Below, piece by piece: positions 46,354-56,270 of a stretch of DNA of 64,000 nucleotides. A program made the translations under genes and the position numbers. How positions within the stretch are numbered: the first letter of the stretch is position 1; each line of letters begins with the position of its first letter. This stretch comes from Xanthomonas hortorum pv. pelargonii. GTDB taxonomy: Bacteria > Pseudomonadota > Gammaproteobacteria > Xanthomonadales > Xanthomonadaceae. The notes under the pieces are model-generated. The model saw only the letters and a list, made by a program, of their open reading frames with translations, had not been told where the DNA came from and did no database searches. Location: assembly GCF_024499015.1 (NCBI RefSeq), contig NZ_CP098604.1, forward strand, positions 4,526,001 to 4,590,000. Reading direction: 5' to 3'.

Positions 46354-46718
46354 TGGCCGTGATCAGCACCGAGACCGCAGAACACTATCCCTGGGGCGAA
46401 GCCTGCGAAGGCTGGCACCTGTTGCGCGATCCCAGCTTGAGCGTGCTCGAAGAACGCATGCCGCCAGGCGTTGCGGAGTCGCGTCATCGGCATAGTCGCG
46501 CGCGGCATTTTTTCTATGTGCTGGCCGGCGAAGTGATGCTGCAACTGGATGGCGCGCAGCACGTGCTCGGGGTCGGGCAGGGCCTGGACGTGCCGCCTGG
46601 CACCACGCACCAGATGCACAATCTGTCCGATGTCGAGGCGCGCTTTCTGGTGATCTCTGCACCGCATGGTCGCGACGATCGTGCACCCACGACAGCACGT
46701 GCGAAGGACGTCAGCTGA
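46353..46718 (+). CDS. Small cupin-domain protein
   Basis: 121 residues; single cupin barrel with metal-type motif SRHRHSRARHFFYVLAGEV and the second motif VPPGTTHQMHNLS. Overlaps argH upstream and the YCII gene downstream by one base each, so it is part of the cluster. Substrate unknown. Confidence 0.82.
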   Translation: MAVISTETAEHYPWGEACEGWHLLRDPSLSVLEERMPPGVAESRHRHSRARHFFYVLAGEVMLQLDGAQHVLGVGQGLDVPPGTTHQMHNLSDVEARFLVISAPHGRDDRAPTTARAKDVS

Positions 46719-46978
46719 TGACCACGCGCTATCTGGTGCTGGCGATGCGCAAGCCGGATTTTCCCGGCGATGTGGTGCAGCCGCATCTGGATTTTCTCGA
46801 TACTTTGCGTGCGGCCGGGCAGCTCGAAATGAACGGTGGTTTCAGCGATCGCACCGGCGGTGCATATGTGTTGGTCAATCTGGGCGGTCTGGAGGAGGCG
46901 CAGCAGATCGTTGCGCGCGATCCATTGGTGCTGCGCGATGCCTCGACGTTGACCGTGTATGAGTGGAACACGCACTGA
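46718..46978 (+). CDS. YCII-related protein
   Basis: 86 residues of ferredoxin-like fold; HLDFLDTLRAAGQLEMNGGF and IVARDPLVLRDASTLTVYEW are typical of the YciI family. A conserved His/Asp pair may be catalytic. Between the cupin gene (TGATG overlap) and proB (13 bp gap). Confidence 0.85.
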   Translation: MTTRYLVLAMRKPDFPGDVVQPHLDFLDTLRAAGQLEMNGGFSDRTGGAYVLVNLGGLEEAQQIVARDPLVLRDASTLTVYEWNTH

Positions 46979-46991
46979 GCGTCTGGCTGCC

Positions 46992-48146
46992 ATGACAACC
47001 CCTGCCGACATGCCGTCGTTATTTACCGAGCAGCCGTTGCCGCCATGGCGTCGCGCGGTGCTCAAGGTCGGCAGCAGCCTGTTGGCCGCCGATGGTGGCG
47101 GCCTGTCGCCGCGGTTCGCGTTGGGCCTGGCGCAATTCGTGTCGGCCAATCTGGCCGCAGGGCGCGAGCTGGTGATCGTCTCTTCCGGTGCGGTGGCGGC
47201 AGGCCGCGCGATCTTGCCGAAAGCCGCCGAAGCCGGTGCACCGATCGCCGCGCGTCAAGCCTTGGCCGCGCTCGGCCAGGCGCAATTGATCGCGCTGTGG
47301 CAGCGCTTTTTCGAACGTCCGGTGGCGCAGGTACTGCTCACTCACGACGACCTGCGTAACCGCCGCCGGTATCTTAATGCGCGCGCCACCCTGGGCGAGT
47401 TGTTGCGGCTGGGTGCGTTGCCGGTGATCAACGAGAACGACACCGTGTCGGTGGACGAGCTCAAGCTGGGCGATAACGACAATCTCGCCGCGATCGTCGC
47501 CGCGCTGGTCGATGCCGATGCGTTGTTCATCGCCACCGATATCGATGGCTTGTACAGCGCCGACCCGCGCAGCAATCCGTTGGCGCGCGCGCTGGACGAG
47601 GTGCCCGAACTCACTGCCGAGGTGCTGGCGATGGCCGGTGGCAGCGGCAGCAGCGTGGGCACCGGCGGCATGCGCACCAAGCTGGAAGCCGCCGCAAAGG
47701 CCGGTGCCGCCGGTATCGAAACCTATCTGTTCAACGGCCGCAGCAGCGAGGTGGTGCGCGGGCTTGCGCAGGATCGCCTGCGTGGCACGCGCATCCACCC
47801 CGCACGCACACGCATTGCCGCCCGCAAGTACTGGCTGCGCCACGCACCGGTGGAGCCGGGCGCGATCCTGATCGATGCCGGCGCCGCTGCGGCGCTGACC
47901 GGCAAGGGCGCATCGCTATTGCCGGGCGGTGTGGCCAGCGCGCAAGGCGACTTCCGGCGCGGCGATATGGTCGAAATCCGCCTGCGCGACGCCGATGGCG
48001 AACGCTGCCTGGCACGCGGCGTCAGCCAGTATTCGGCAGTGGATATCCGCCGCATCGCGGGCCGTCATTCGCGCGAGATCGAAACCGTGCTCGGTTACAG
48101 CTATGGCGAGAATGTGGTGCATCGCGATGATCTGGTGCTGTTGTAG
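46992..48146 (+). CDS. proB: Glutamate 5-kinase
   Basis: First step of proline synthesis. 384 residues from ATG 46992: kinase domain (LKVGSSLLAADG, VSSGAVAAGR, INENDTVSVDEL, GTGGMRTKLEAA) plus C-terminal PUA domain (about 290-370). Continues the co-oriented arginine run, linking two glutamate-derived pathways. Confidence 0.95.
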   Translation: MTTPADMPSLFTEQPLPPWRRAVLKVGSSLLAADGGGLSPRFALGLAQFVSANLAAGRELVIVSSGAVAAGRAILPKAAEAGAPIAARQALAALGQAQLIALWQRFFERPVAQVLLTHDDLRNRRRYLNARATLGELLRLGALPVINENDTVSVDELKLGDNDNLAAIVAALVDADALFIATDIDGLYSADPRSNPLARALDEVPELTAEVLAMAGGSGSSVGTGGMRTKLEAAAKAGAAGIETYLFNGRSSEVVRGLAQDRLRGTRIHPARTRIAARKYWLRHAPVEPGAILIDAGAAAALTGKGASLLPGGVASAQGDFRRGDMVEIRLRDADGERCLARGVSQYSAVDIRRIAGRHSREIETVLGYSYGENVVHRDDLVLL

Positions 48147-48263
48147 CCGGGAATGGAGAATCGGGAATCGGGAATCGCAAGAGCTTTCCACCGAAGTTTC
48201 CTTGCTGCCGATTCATCGCAGTAAAGTGATGGCGCACGCCTTTATCATTCATTCCCGATTCCC
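48147..48263. repeat. GGGAATCGGG-type repeat, inverted pair (copy 3)
   Basis: GGGAATGGAGAATCGGGAAT forms at 48149-48181 and the inverse ATTCCCGATTCCC at 48251-48263, spanning the proB-proA gap. Third inverted pair of this family in the window. Confidence 0.85.
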
Positions 48264-48280
48264 TTAATCCCGGCCCCCAA

Positions 48281-49525
48281 ATGACCATCAAAACCCTCGC
48301 CCTGCAATGCCGTGATGCTGCGCACGTGCTGTCGCAACTGTCGTCGTCTGCCAAGCAGGCCTTGCTGGAGGCGATGGCCGCTGCGCTGGAACACGATGCG
48401 GCGGTGATCCTGGCGGCGAATGCGCGCGATCTGGAGGCGGCGCGCGAGAAGGGCGTGGGCACTGCGATGCTCGATCGTCTGGCGCTGGACACAAAGCGCC
48501 TGGACGGGATTGCCGCCGCGTTGCGCGAGGTTGCGCAATTGCCGGATCCGGTCGGGCAGATCACGCGCGAAGACGTGCGCCCCAATGGCATCGTCGTGCA
48601 GAAGGTGCGCGTGCCGCTGGGTGTGATCGCGATGATCTACGAGGCGCGCCCGAACGTGACCGCCGACGCCGCAGCGCTGTGCATCAAGGCAGGCAACGGG
48701 GTGATCCTGCGTGGCGGCTCGGAGGCGATTCACTCCAACACCGCGATTGCGCGGGCACTGCAGAGAGCATTGCGCGAGGCCAATGTTCCCGAGGCCGCGT
48801 TGACGCTGGTCGAGGACCTGCGCCGCGAGACCATGCTGGAGTTGCTGCAGCTCAGCGATATCGTCGACCTGGCGATTCCGCGCGGCGGCGAAGGCCTGAT
48901 CCGTTTTGTCGCCGAACACGCGCGCGTGCCGGTGATCAAGCATTACAAGGGCGTGTGCCATTTGTTTGTGGATGCGTCGGCGGATGTGGACTTGGCCGTG
49001 CGTCTGTTGGTCGATGGCAAGGCCACGCGTCCGTCGGCCTGCAATTCGCTGGAGACCTTGCTGGTGCATGCAGACATCGCCGAGCGTTTTCTGCCGGTTG
49101 CTGCGCAAGCGCTGCGCGAACGCCATGTAGAGCTGCGGGGCGATGCGGCAACGCGTGCATTGCTGCCCGATATCGCGGCGGCCAGCGACGAGGACTACGC
49201 CGCCGAATTCCTCGATCTGATCCTGGCGATCCGCGTGGTGCCGGATCTGGACACCGCGCTGGCGCATATCCGCCAACACGGCTCGGACCATACCGAAGTG
49301 ATTGCCACGCAGAGCACCGCCAATGCCGAACACTTCGTGCAATCGCTGCGCTCGGCAGTGGTCATGGTCAACGCGTCCTCGCGTTTTTCCGACGGTGGCG
49401 AGCTTGGCCTGGGCGCCGAAATCGGCATCTCCACCACGCGTCTGCATTCCTACGGCCCGATGGGGCTGGAAGCGCTGACCGTGGAGCGCTTTGTAGTGCG
49501 TGGCGAAGGCCAGGTGCGGCACTGA
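48281..49525 (+). CDS. proA: Gamma-glutamyl phosphate reductase
   Basis: Second step of proline synthesis, forming glutamate semialdehyde. 414 residues; [32 protein letters not shown], and the catalytic Cys in [11 protein letters not shown]. The C-terminal [20 protein letters not shown] is canonical. Separated from proB only by the repeat pair. Confidence 0.96.
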   Translation: MTIKTLALQCRDAAHVLSQLSSSAKQALLEAMAAALEHDAAVILAANARDLEAAREKGVGTAMLDRLALDTKRLDGIAAALREVAQLPDPVGQITREDVRPNGIVVQKVRVPLGVIAMIYEARPNVTADAAALCIKAGNGVILRGGSEAIHSNTAIARALQRALREANVPEAALTLVEDLRRETMLELLQLSDIVDLAIPRGGEGLIRFVAEHARVPVIKHYKGVCHLFVDASADVDLAVRLLVDGKATRPSACNSLETLLVHADIAERFLPVAAQALRERHVELRGDAATRALLPDIAAASDEDYAAEFLDLILAIRVVPDLDTALAHIRQHGSDHTEVIATQSTANAEHFVQSLRSAVVMVNASSRFSDGGELGLGAEIGISTTRLHSYGPMGLEALTVERFVVRGEGQVRH

Positions 49526-49721
49526 TCGGCAACGGCGCAACCAAACGCCAGTCAGCTGCTGCCGAAAGCCGCAAGCCGGTATCGCGCACCGCGCGCCTGA
49601 TCGCGCGCAATCCTGTCGCCATTTGCACCAGGCAACCCCGCAACCACGACCTTTGACACTCCCCCGGCAGGCCGCCGGCTGCCTACAGTCGACGACTGCC
49701 CCCGCACTTCCGGAGTCGTCG

Positions 49722-51635
49722 ATGCGCCGTTTTGCCGCCTGCCTGCTTGCCACCGCCATTGTTGCCGCCACCGGTAGCGCGCTGGCGCAAACCTCGCCGA
49801 TGACGCCGGATATCACCGGCAAGCCGTTCCTGGCAGGCGACGCCGCCAACGACTACGTCAAGCGCGAGGTGATGATCCCGATGCGCGACGGGGTCAAGCT
49901 GCATACGGTGATCGTGCTGCCCAAGGGCGCGCGCAACGCGCCGATCGTGCTCACGCGCACGCCGTACGACGCCAGCGGCCGCACCGAGCGTCTGGCCTCG
50001 CCGCATATGAAGGACCTGTTGTCTGCGGGCGATGACGTGTTCGTGGAAGGCGGCTATATCCGCGTGTTCCAGGATGTGCGCGGCAAGTACGGCTCGGAAG
50101 GCGAGTACGTGATGACCCGGCCGTTGCGTGGCGCGCTCAATCCCAGCGAGGTCGACCATGCCACCGATGCCTGGGACACCATCGATTGGCTGGTGAAAAA
50201 CCTCAAGGAGTCCAACGGCAAGGTCGGCATGATCGGCTCGTCCTACGAAGGTTTCACCGTGGTGATGGCGCTGACCAATCCGCATCCCGCATTGAAGGTG
50301 GCCGCGCCGGAGAGCCCGATGATCGATGGCTGGATGGGCGACGACTGGTTCAATTACGGTGCGTTCCGCCAGGTCAATTTCGATTACTTCACCGGCCAGC
50401 TCAGCAAGCGCGGCAAGGGCGCCGGCGTCCCGCGTCAGGGGCACGACGATTACAGCAATTTTCTGCAGGCCGGCTCGGCTGGCGACTTCGCCAAGGCCGC
50501 CGGCCTGGAGCAGCTGCCGTGGTGGCACAAGCTCACCGAACACGCGGCTTACGACAACTTCTGGCAGGAGCAGGCGCTGGACAAGGTGATGGCACGCACG
50601 CCGTTGAAAGTGCCGACCATGTGGTTGCAGGGCCTCTGGGACCAGGAAGACATGTGGGGCGCCATCCACAGTTACGCGGCGATGGAGCCGCGCGACAAGC
50701 GCAATACGCTCAACTATCTGGTGATGGGGCCGTGGCGGCACAGCCAGGTCAATAGCGACGCCAGTTCACTGGGTGCACTGAATTTCGACGGCGATACCGC
50801 GCGCCAGTTCCGTCGCGATGTGCTGCGCCCGTTCTTCGATCAATACCTGGTCGATGGCGCCCCCAAGGCAAGCACGCCGCCGGTGTTTATCTACAACACC
50901 GGCGAAAACCATTGGGACCGTCTGCAGGCCTGGCCGCGCAGTTGCGCCAAGGGTTGTGCCTCGACCAGCAAGCCGCTGTATCTGCAGGCCGGCGGCAAGC
51001 TGTCGTTCCAGCAGCCGGCGGCGGGGCAGGTGGGCTTTGAGGAATACGTTTCCGACCCGGCCAAGCCGGTGCCGTTCGTGCCGCGCCCGGTGGATTTTGC
51101 CGATCGCAGCATGTGGACTACCTGGCTGGTGCAGGACCAGCGCTTCGTCGATGGCCGCCCGGATGTGCTGACCTTCGTCACCGAACCGCTGACAGAACCC
51201 TTGCAGATCGCCGGCGCACCGGAAGTGCATCTGCAGGCCTCCACCAGCGGCAGCGACAGCGATTGGGTGGTGAAGCTGATCGACGTGTATCCGGACGAGA
51301 TGGCCTCCACTCCCAAGATGGGCGGCTACGAGCTCCCCGTCTCGCTGGCGATCTTCCGCGGCCGCTACCGCGAGAGTTTCAGCGCGCCCAAGCCGCTTGC
51401 GTCCAATCAGCCGCTGGCGTTTCAGTTCGGCCTGCCGACGGCCAACCACACCTTCCAGCCCGGGCACCGGGTGATGGTGCAGGTGCAGTCCAGCCTGTTT
51501 CCGCTGTACGACCGCAACCCGCAGACCTATGTGCCGAATATCTTCTTCGCCAAGCCGGGCGATTATCAAAAAGCCACGCAGCGGGTGTACGTGAGCCCGG
51601 AGCAGCCGAGCTACATCAGTCTGCCGGTACGTTGA
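49722..51635 (+). CDS. Alpha-amino acid ester hydrolase (S15/CocE-type)
   Basis: Exported alpha/beta hydrolase that hydrolyses or synthesises beta-lactams with alpha-amino acyl groups; the natural substrate is not established. 637 residues from ATG 49722 with signal peptide RRFAACLLATAIVAATGSALA. Catalytic Ser174 is in MIGSSYEGF, the position reported for the X. citri enzyme; an acidic substrate-binding region and the C-terminal jellyroll (EVHLQASTSGSDSDWVVKLI) are present. Its 3' end overlaps the convergent MFS gene by 20 bp. Confidence 0.93.
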   Translation: MRRFAACLLATAIVAATGSALAQTSPMTPDITGKPFLAGDAANDYVKREVMIPMRDGVKLHTVIVLPKGARNAPIVLTRTPYDASGRTERLASPHMKDLLSAGDDVFVEGGYIRVFQDVRGKYGSEGEYVMTRPLRGALNPSEVDHATDAWDTIDWLVKNLKESNGKVGMIGSSYEGFTVVMALTNPHPALKVAAPESPMIDGWMGDDWFNYGAFRQVNFDYFTGQLSKRGKGAGVPRQGHDDYSNFLQAGSAGDFAKAAGLEQLPWWHKLTEHAAYDNFWQEQALDKVMARTPLKVPTMWLQGLWDQEDMWGAIHSYAAMEPRDKRNTLNYLVMGPWRHSQVNSDASSLGALNFDGDTARQFRRDVLRPFFDQYLVDGAPKASTPPVFIYNTGENHWDRLQAWPRSCAKGCASTSKPLYLQAGGKLSFQQPAAGQVGFEEYVSDPAKPVPFVPRPVDFADRSMWTTWLVQDQRFVDGRPDVLTFVTEPLTEPLQIAGAPEVHLQASTSGSDSDWVVKLIDVYPDEMASTPKMGGYELPVSLAIFRGRYRESFSAPKPLASNQPLAFQFGLPTANHTFQPGHRVMVQVQSSLFPLYDRNPQTYVPNIFFAKPGDYQKATQRVYVSPEQPSYISLPVR

Positions 51636-52881
51636 GCACACGGGCGCCGCGCGCAGGCGGCGCCCACACGTCTTCCAGCAGCTGCGGGCGGCAGGCCACC
51701 CAGGCGGCGGCCAGCTGCACCAGCAGGCAGATGACCAGGAACACGAACGGCGACGTCCAGCCGCCGTGGTGCGCGTGCAACCAGCCGAACAGGAACGGCC
51801 CCAGGCAGCTCACCGCATAGCCCATGCCTTGCGAGAATCCGGACAACGCTGCCGACCCGGCAGCGGTGCGGCAGCGCTGATTGACCAGCACCAGCGCCAG
51901 CGGAAACGTGCTCGGGCCCAAACCCAGCAAGGTCACCCAGAGAATCGGCGCGGCCAGCGGTGCCCACCACAGCCCGGCGAACGCGACCAGATGGCAGGCC
52001 GCGCACAGCAGCACGATCGGGAAGGGATTACGCATGCGCACCGCCAGCGCCGGCATGGTCAACGCACCGACCATGCCCAGTGCCGCGAACAACGCGACCA
52101 TGGTGCCGCCGAACGCGGGCGAGGCGCCGGCTTCGCGCAGCAGTGTCGGCAACCAGGTGAACATCGAATAGGTGATCAGCGAGGTCATGCCGAAGGTCAG
52201 CGCCATACTCCAGCCCAAGGCTGTGCGTGCGACGCGGCCTTCTGCCTCGGGTGTCGGCGTGATCGGTGCAGGCCCGGTGGCGCGCAGGCGGCGATGGTTG
52301 GCGTACACCAACGCCCAGGCCGCAAACGCCAGCAATGCCGGCAATACCCACACCACCATCGAGCTGCGCCAGCCCAGCGCATCGGCGACCGGTACCGCCA
52401 GCAGCGCGGGGAGCAACGTGCCGACCTGCAACACGGTGATGTACAGCGTGCTGACACCGCCCACGCGATCGCCGAAATAGCGCTTGACCAGCGGCGGCAA
52501 CACCACATTGCCCATGCCCATGCCGGCGAGCGCCACCAGCGATCCGACCAGCAGCCCGGCGGTGTCCGGCAGCAGCGGACGCAACACCAATCCGAGTGTC
52601 GCCAATGCCATCGACAACAGCGCAATGCGCAGCAGGCCGAAGCGGCGCAGCAACGCAGGCGTGGCGACCCCGGTGAGTGCGAACGCAGCGGTCGGCAACA
52701 TGCCGATCGCACCCATGGTGGGCGCGCCGAATGCGTACTCATCTGCGATGCGTTCCAGCAACGGGGTCAATGAGGTGACCGCCGTACGCAAGTTGAATGC
52801 GGACAACAAAATGGCGGCCAGCACCAACCCGCGGCCACGCAGCTGGGCGGACGAGGAAGCACCGGCAATGACAACAGACAT
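51616..52881 (-). CDS. MFS transporter, CynX/NimT type
   Basis: 421 residues from ATG 52881; about twelve helices. LLSAFNLRTAVTSLTPLLE at the first helix and GVSTLYITVLQVGTLLPALL are typical of the cyanate/2-nitroimidazole transporter group; real substrate unknown. The 20-residue longer frame to 52941 overlaps a terminator. Downstream of tRNA-Pro. Confidence 0.85.
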   Translation of the reverse strand: MSVVIAGASSSAQLRGRGLVLAAILLSAFNLRTAVTSLTPLLERIADEYAFGAPTMGAIGMLPTAAFALTGVATPALLRRFGLLRIALLSMALATLGLVLRPLLPDTAGLLVGSLVALAGMGMGNVVLPPLVKRYFGDRVGGVSTLYITVLQVGTLLPALLAVPVADALGWRSSMVVWVLPALLAFAAWALVYANHRRLRATGPAPITPTPEAEGRVARTALGWSMALTFGMTSLITYSMFTWLPTLLREAGASPAFGGTMVALFAALGMVGALTMPALAVRMRNPFPIVLLCAACHLVAFAGLWWAPLAAPILWVTLLGLGPSTFPLALVLVNQRCRTAAGSAALSGFSQGMGYAVSCLGPFLFGWLHAHHGGWTSPFVFLVICLLVQLAAAWVACRPQLLEDVWAPPARGARVLNVPAD

Positions 52882-52923
52882 GACAGACCATCCGCACTGC
52901 GCACATCGCTGCGCCAGCGCCTG

Positions 52924-52960
52924 AAAACACAAAACCGGCACGAGGCCGGTTTTGTGTTTT
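52924..52960 (-). terminator. Terminator after tRNA-Pro
   Basis: A 16-bp perfect stem AAAACACAAAACCGGC / GCCGGTTTTGTGTTTT with a 5-base loop, five bases beyond the tRNA 3' end; T-rich on both strands. Confidence 0.85.
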
Positions 52961-52965
52961 GAAAC

Positions 52966-53042
<77 letters not shown>

Positions 53043-53101
53043 AAGGAGCCGCGTATGTTACATACGGATTGCCGAATCGGCAAGCATCTGCGAGATTTAT
53101 T

Positions 53102-53212
53102 TTACTGACGCGGCTGACCACGCTCGGATTCGCGTGCTTCGAACCACATGCCGTTGAGCACCGCAGCCAACGCAGCCAGGCCGGTGCCGAGGATCCATGC
53201 GAAATACCACAT
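53102..53212 (-). CDS. cydX: Cytochrome bd oxidase small subunit CydX
   Basis: A 36-residue single-helix protein, MWYFAWILGTGLAALAAVLN then a charged tail. The MWYFxWILG start is diagnostic for CydX/YbgT, which stabilises the haem b595/d site. ATG 53212; follows cydB by about 90 bp. Confidence 0.93.
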   Translation of the reverse strand: MWYFAWILGTGLAALAAVLNGMWFEARESERGQPRQ

Positions 53213-53303
53213 CGGTGTTCTCCTAAGAATCGTTGAAGCGGTGAGATGTTGAGGCGGAGCTTTGAATGCGACGCACGCTGGCACCGCAGTCGCAGTAGGG
53301 CGC

Positions 53304-54455
53304 TCAATACGCGTTGGGATTGGCCGACAGTTCATCGGCGGTGACCTTGCCCTTGAGCACGCGGTAGACCCAGCTTGTGTAGGCCAGCACGATCGGCATG
53401 AACACCGCCGTCGCCAGCAACATGATCCACAGCGTCAGACGGCTGCTGGACGCATCCCACAGCGTCAAGCTCATGCGCGGTGCAGTGGAGGAGGGCAGCA
53501 GGAACGGAAACAGCGCAAAGCCGATAGTGAGAATGATGCCGACGATGGCGCAACCCGAAGCGATGAGCGCCAGGCCGCCACGCCGCACACGCAACAGCAG
53601 CGCATTCATCGCAAACCCGACCAGGCCGACCAGCGGTGCCATCAAGGTGGCCGGCATGCTGCTGTAGTTCTGCAGCCAGCCACCGGCAGCGGTGAGCGCG
53701 GCGGTCTTTGCCAGCGGGTTGGTCGGCGCATCGGTGGCCAGCAACGAGGTCACCGCATAGCCCGGTAGACCGAATGCCACCCATGCGCCGCCTGCAGCAA
53801 ACAGCGCCACCGCACACAACGCGGCGATGCTGCCGAAGCGCGCCGCGCGATCGGCCACTGGCCCATCGGTCTTGAGCACCAGCATCGCCGCCCCGTGCGC
53901 CATCAGCATCGCCACGCTGAGCAAACCGGCGAGCAGTGCGAATGGCGTCAGCAAGCCGAACAGATTGCCGGTGTAGAAGATGCGCATGCTGTCGTCGAAA
54001 TGGAACGGCACCCCGAGCAGCACGTTGCCGACCGCCACGCCCATGATCAGCGCCGGAATGCAGCCGCCGATAAACAACGCCCAGTCCCAGGTGGTGCGCC
54101 AACGCTGATCCACCAGCTTGCCGCGGAACTTGAAACCGACCGGACGCAGGATCAGCGCGAACAGGATCAGGAACATCGCCAGATAGAATCCGGAAAAACT
54201 CACCGCATACAGCGGCGGGAATGCGGCAAAGATCGCGCCACCGCCCAGGATCAGCCACACCTGGTTGCCTTCCCAGACCGGGCCGATGGTGTTGATCACC
54301 AGGCGGCGTTCGGCATCGTTACGGGCAACCAGCGGCAGCAACGTGCTGACCCCCAGATCGAAGCCGCCCATCACCGCGTAACCGGACAGCAAGACGCCCA
54401 GCAGCAGCCACCAGATCACGCGCAGTGTGGTGTAGTCGAGCAAGATGAAATCCAT
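53304..54455 (-). CDS. cydB: Cytochrome bd oxidase subunit II
   Basis: 383-residue integral membrane subunit, about eight to nine helices. Family blocks: [41 protein letters not shown] and [16 protein letters not shown] [10 protein letters not shown]. Pairs with CydA, 15 bp upstream in the same operon. Confidence 0.95.
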   Translation of the reverse strand: MDFILLDYTTLRVIWWLLLGVLLSGYAVMGGFDLGVSTLLPLVARNDAERRLVINTIGPVWEGNQVWLILGGGAIFAAFPPLYAVSFSGFYLAMFLILFALILRPVGFKFRGKLVDQRWRTTWDWALFIGGCIPALIMGVAVGNVLLGVPFHFDDSMRIFYTGNLFGLLTPFALLAGLLSVAMLMAHGAAMLVLKTDGPVADRAARFGSIAALCAVALFAAGGAWVAFGLPGYAVTSLLATDAPTNPLAKTAALTAAGGWLQNYSSMPATLMAPLVGLVGFAMNALLLRVRRGGLALIASGCAIVGIILTIGFALFPFLLPSSTAPRMSLTLWDASSSRLTLWIMLLATAVFMPIVLAYTSWVYRVLKGKVTADELSANPNAY

Positions 54456-54470
54456 GGTGTTTCTCCTGGC

Positions 54471-56093
54471 TTACGGTGCGCCGCCGGCCAACGCACCGGT
54501 GCTCAATGGGGCGCTGGGTGAGGAAGCGTGGGGCGATGTGGTGTTCGGCGAGGTGCCCTGATACGCCGGCGGAAACAGCGCATCCGGGCCCTTGCGGATG
54601 GTCTTCAGCGACAGCTTGATCGCGATGACCAGCAGCGTGGTGTACAGCGCGGTGAAGCCGACCAGGGTCAACACGATTTCGTACAGATCCAGGCCAGAGG
54701 CGGCGTAGAAGGTCGGCAGCAGGCCTTCCACCGCCCACGGCTGGCGGCCGTATTCGGCCACGAACCAACCGCACTCGATCGCAATCCACGGCAGCGGCAA
54801 GGTCCACAGCGCCAGCGTCAGGAACCAGCGCTTGTCCTGGAAGTTGTGCTTGCAGGCAAACCAGAACGCGACGGCGAAGAACACGATCAGGTAGATGCCG
54901 ATGGCGGCCATGATGCGGAAGGTCCAGAACAGCGGCAGCACGCGCGGTACGGTGTCCATGGCGGCCTGGGCGATCTGCTCCGGCGTGGCATTGCCGATAT
55001 CGTCGCGATAACGCTTGAGCAGCAGGCCGTGGCCCAGATCCTGCCAATGCGCGTCGAACACCTTGCGCGCTTCGGCATCGTCCTTGTTGGCGCGCACGCG
55101 CTCCAATGCACCATAGGCGATCTGGCCGCCACGGATGCGGTGCTCGGCGCGTCCGACCAGCTCCAGAATGCCGGGGATCGGCTCATCCAGCGAACGGGTG
55201 GCAATCAAGCCCATCAGATACGGGATCTTGATCGCGTAGTCGTTGCGATGGGTCTGCTGATTGGGAATGCCGAACGCGGTGAAGTCGGCCGGCGCGGCTT
55301 CGGTTTCCCACATCGCCTCGATCGCTGCCAATTTCATTTTCTGATGTTCGTTGGCGGCATAGCCGCTCTCATCGCCGAGTACCACCACCGACAGCGACGA
55401 CAACAGGCCGAACGCGGCAGCCACCGCAAACGAGCGTCGCGCCATCTCTACGTGCTTGCCGCGCAGCAGATAGAACGCGCTGATCGACATCACGAACACC
55501 GCACCGAGCACGTAGCCCGCGCTGACGGTATGCACGAACTTGGCCTGCGCCACCGGGTTGAACAGCACCGCCATGAAATCGACCACTTCCATGCGCATGG
55601 TGTCCGGGTTGAACACCGCGCCGGCCGGGTTCTGCATCCAGCCGTTGGCTATCAGGATCCACAGTGCCGAGAAGTTGCTGCCCAGCGCCACCAGCCAGGT
55701 GGTGACCAGATGCTGCACCTTGCTCAGGCGGTTCCAGCCGAGGAAGAACAGGCCCAGGAAGGTCGCTTCCAGAAAGAACGCCATCAGGCCTTCGATCGCC
55801 AGCGGCGCGCCGAAGATGTCGCCGACGTAATGGCTGTAGTACGACCAGTTCATGCCGAACTCGAACTCCATCACGATGCCGGTGCCCACGCCCATGGCGA
55901 AGTTGATGCCGAACAGCACGCCCCAGAACATGGTCATGCGCCGCCAGATCTGCTTGCCGGTCATCACATAGACGCTCTCCATGATGCCGAGCAGGAACGA
56001 CAGGCCCATGGTCAGCGGCGGAAAGATGAAGTGGTACATCGCGGTGACTGCGAACTGCAGCCGCGACAGTTCAACAACTGTCGAGTCGATCAT
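54471..56093 (-). CDS. cydA: Cytochrome bd oxidase subunit I
   Basis: Quinol-oxidising, haem-carrying subunit of the high-affinity terminal oxidase. 540 residues from ATG 56093; the haem-ligand region QFAVTAMYHFIFPPLTMG starts near residue 13 (axial His 21), GLMAFFLEATFLGLFFLGW follows, and the periplasmic Q-loop lies about 240-330. The frame upstream to 56201 was excluded because it crosses the FNR-type box. Confidence 0.95.
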   Translation of the reverse strand: MIDSTVVELSRLQFAVTAMYHFIFPPLTMGLSFLLGIMESVYVMTGKQIWRRMTMFWGVLFGINFAMGVGTGIVMEFEFGMNWSYYSHYVGDIFGAPLAIEGLMAFFLEATFLGLFFLGWNRLSKVQHLVTTWLVALGSNFSALWILIANGWMQNPAGAVFNPDTMRMEVVDFMAVLFNPVAQAKFVHTVSAGYVLGAVFVMSISAFYLLRGKHVEMARRSFAVAAAFGLLSSLSVVVLGDESGYAANEHQKMKLAAIEAMWETEAAPADFTAFGIPNQQTHRNDYAIKIPYLMGLIATRSLDEPIPGILELVGRAEHRIRGGQIAYGALERVRANKDDAEARKVFDAHWQDLGHGLLLKRYRDDIGNATPEQIAQAAMDTVPRVLPLFWTFRIMAAIGIYLIVFFAVAFWFACKHNFQDKRWFLTLALWTLPLPWIAIECGWFVAEYGRQPWAVEGLLPTFYAASGLDLYEIVLTLVGFTALYTTLLVIAIKLSLKTIRKGPDALFPPAYQGTSPNTTSPHASSPSAPLSTGALAGGAP

Positions 56094-56163
56094 GGCGGGG
56101 TGGCCTGGTTGGGTATCGATGAAGGAATGCAACGGATCATCTGCGCTTGCCGCGACACGCGCG

Positions 56164-56177
56164 TTGATCCAAATCAA
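56164..56177. promoter_or_regulatory. FNR/Anr-type box between cydA and cydD
   Basis: TTGATCCAAATCAA is a perfect match to TTGAT-N4-ATCAA. It lies 71 bp before the cydA start and 94 bp before the cydD start, suited to oxygen-dependent control of either or both. The Xanthomonas Clp site (TGTGA-N6-TCACA) is different. Confidence 0.75.
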
Positions 56178-56270
56178 TGCCGCTGCGCTTGGGTGCGGCA
56201 CAATGCGCAGCCCGTAGCGGGAAGTGGCGACTTACAATCGCTTGCAGTGCGATGTCTTCTAGGGAGCGAT

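Noticed and set aside
54528..56270. Very long open frame continuing upstream of cydD
   Set aside because: It is the antisense shadow of cydA; conserved CydD sequence begins at GTG 56271 with its own ribosome binding site.
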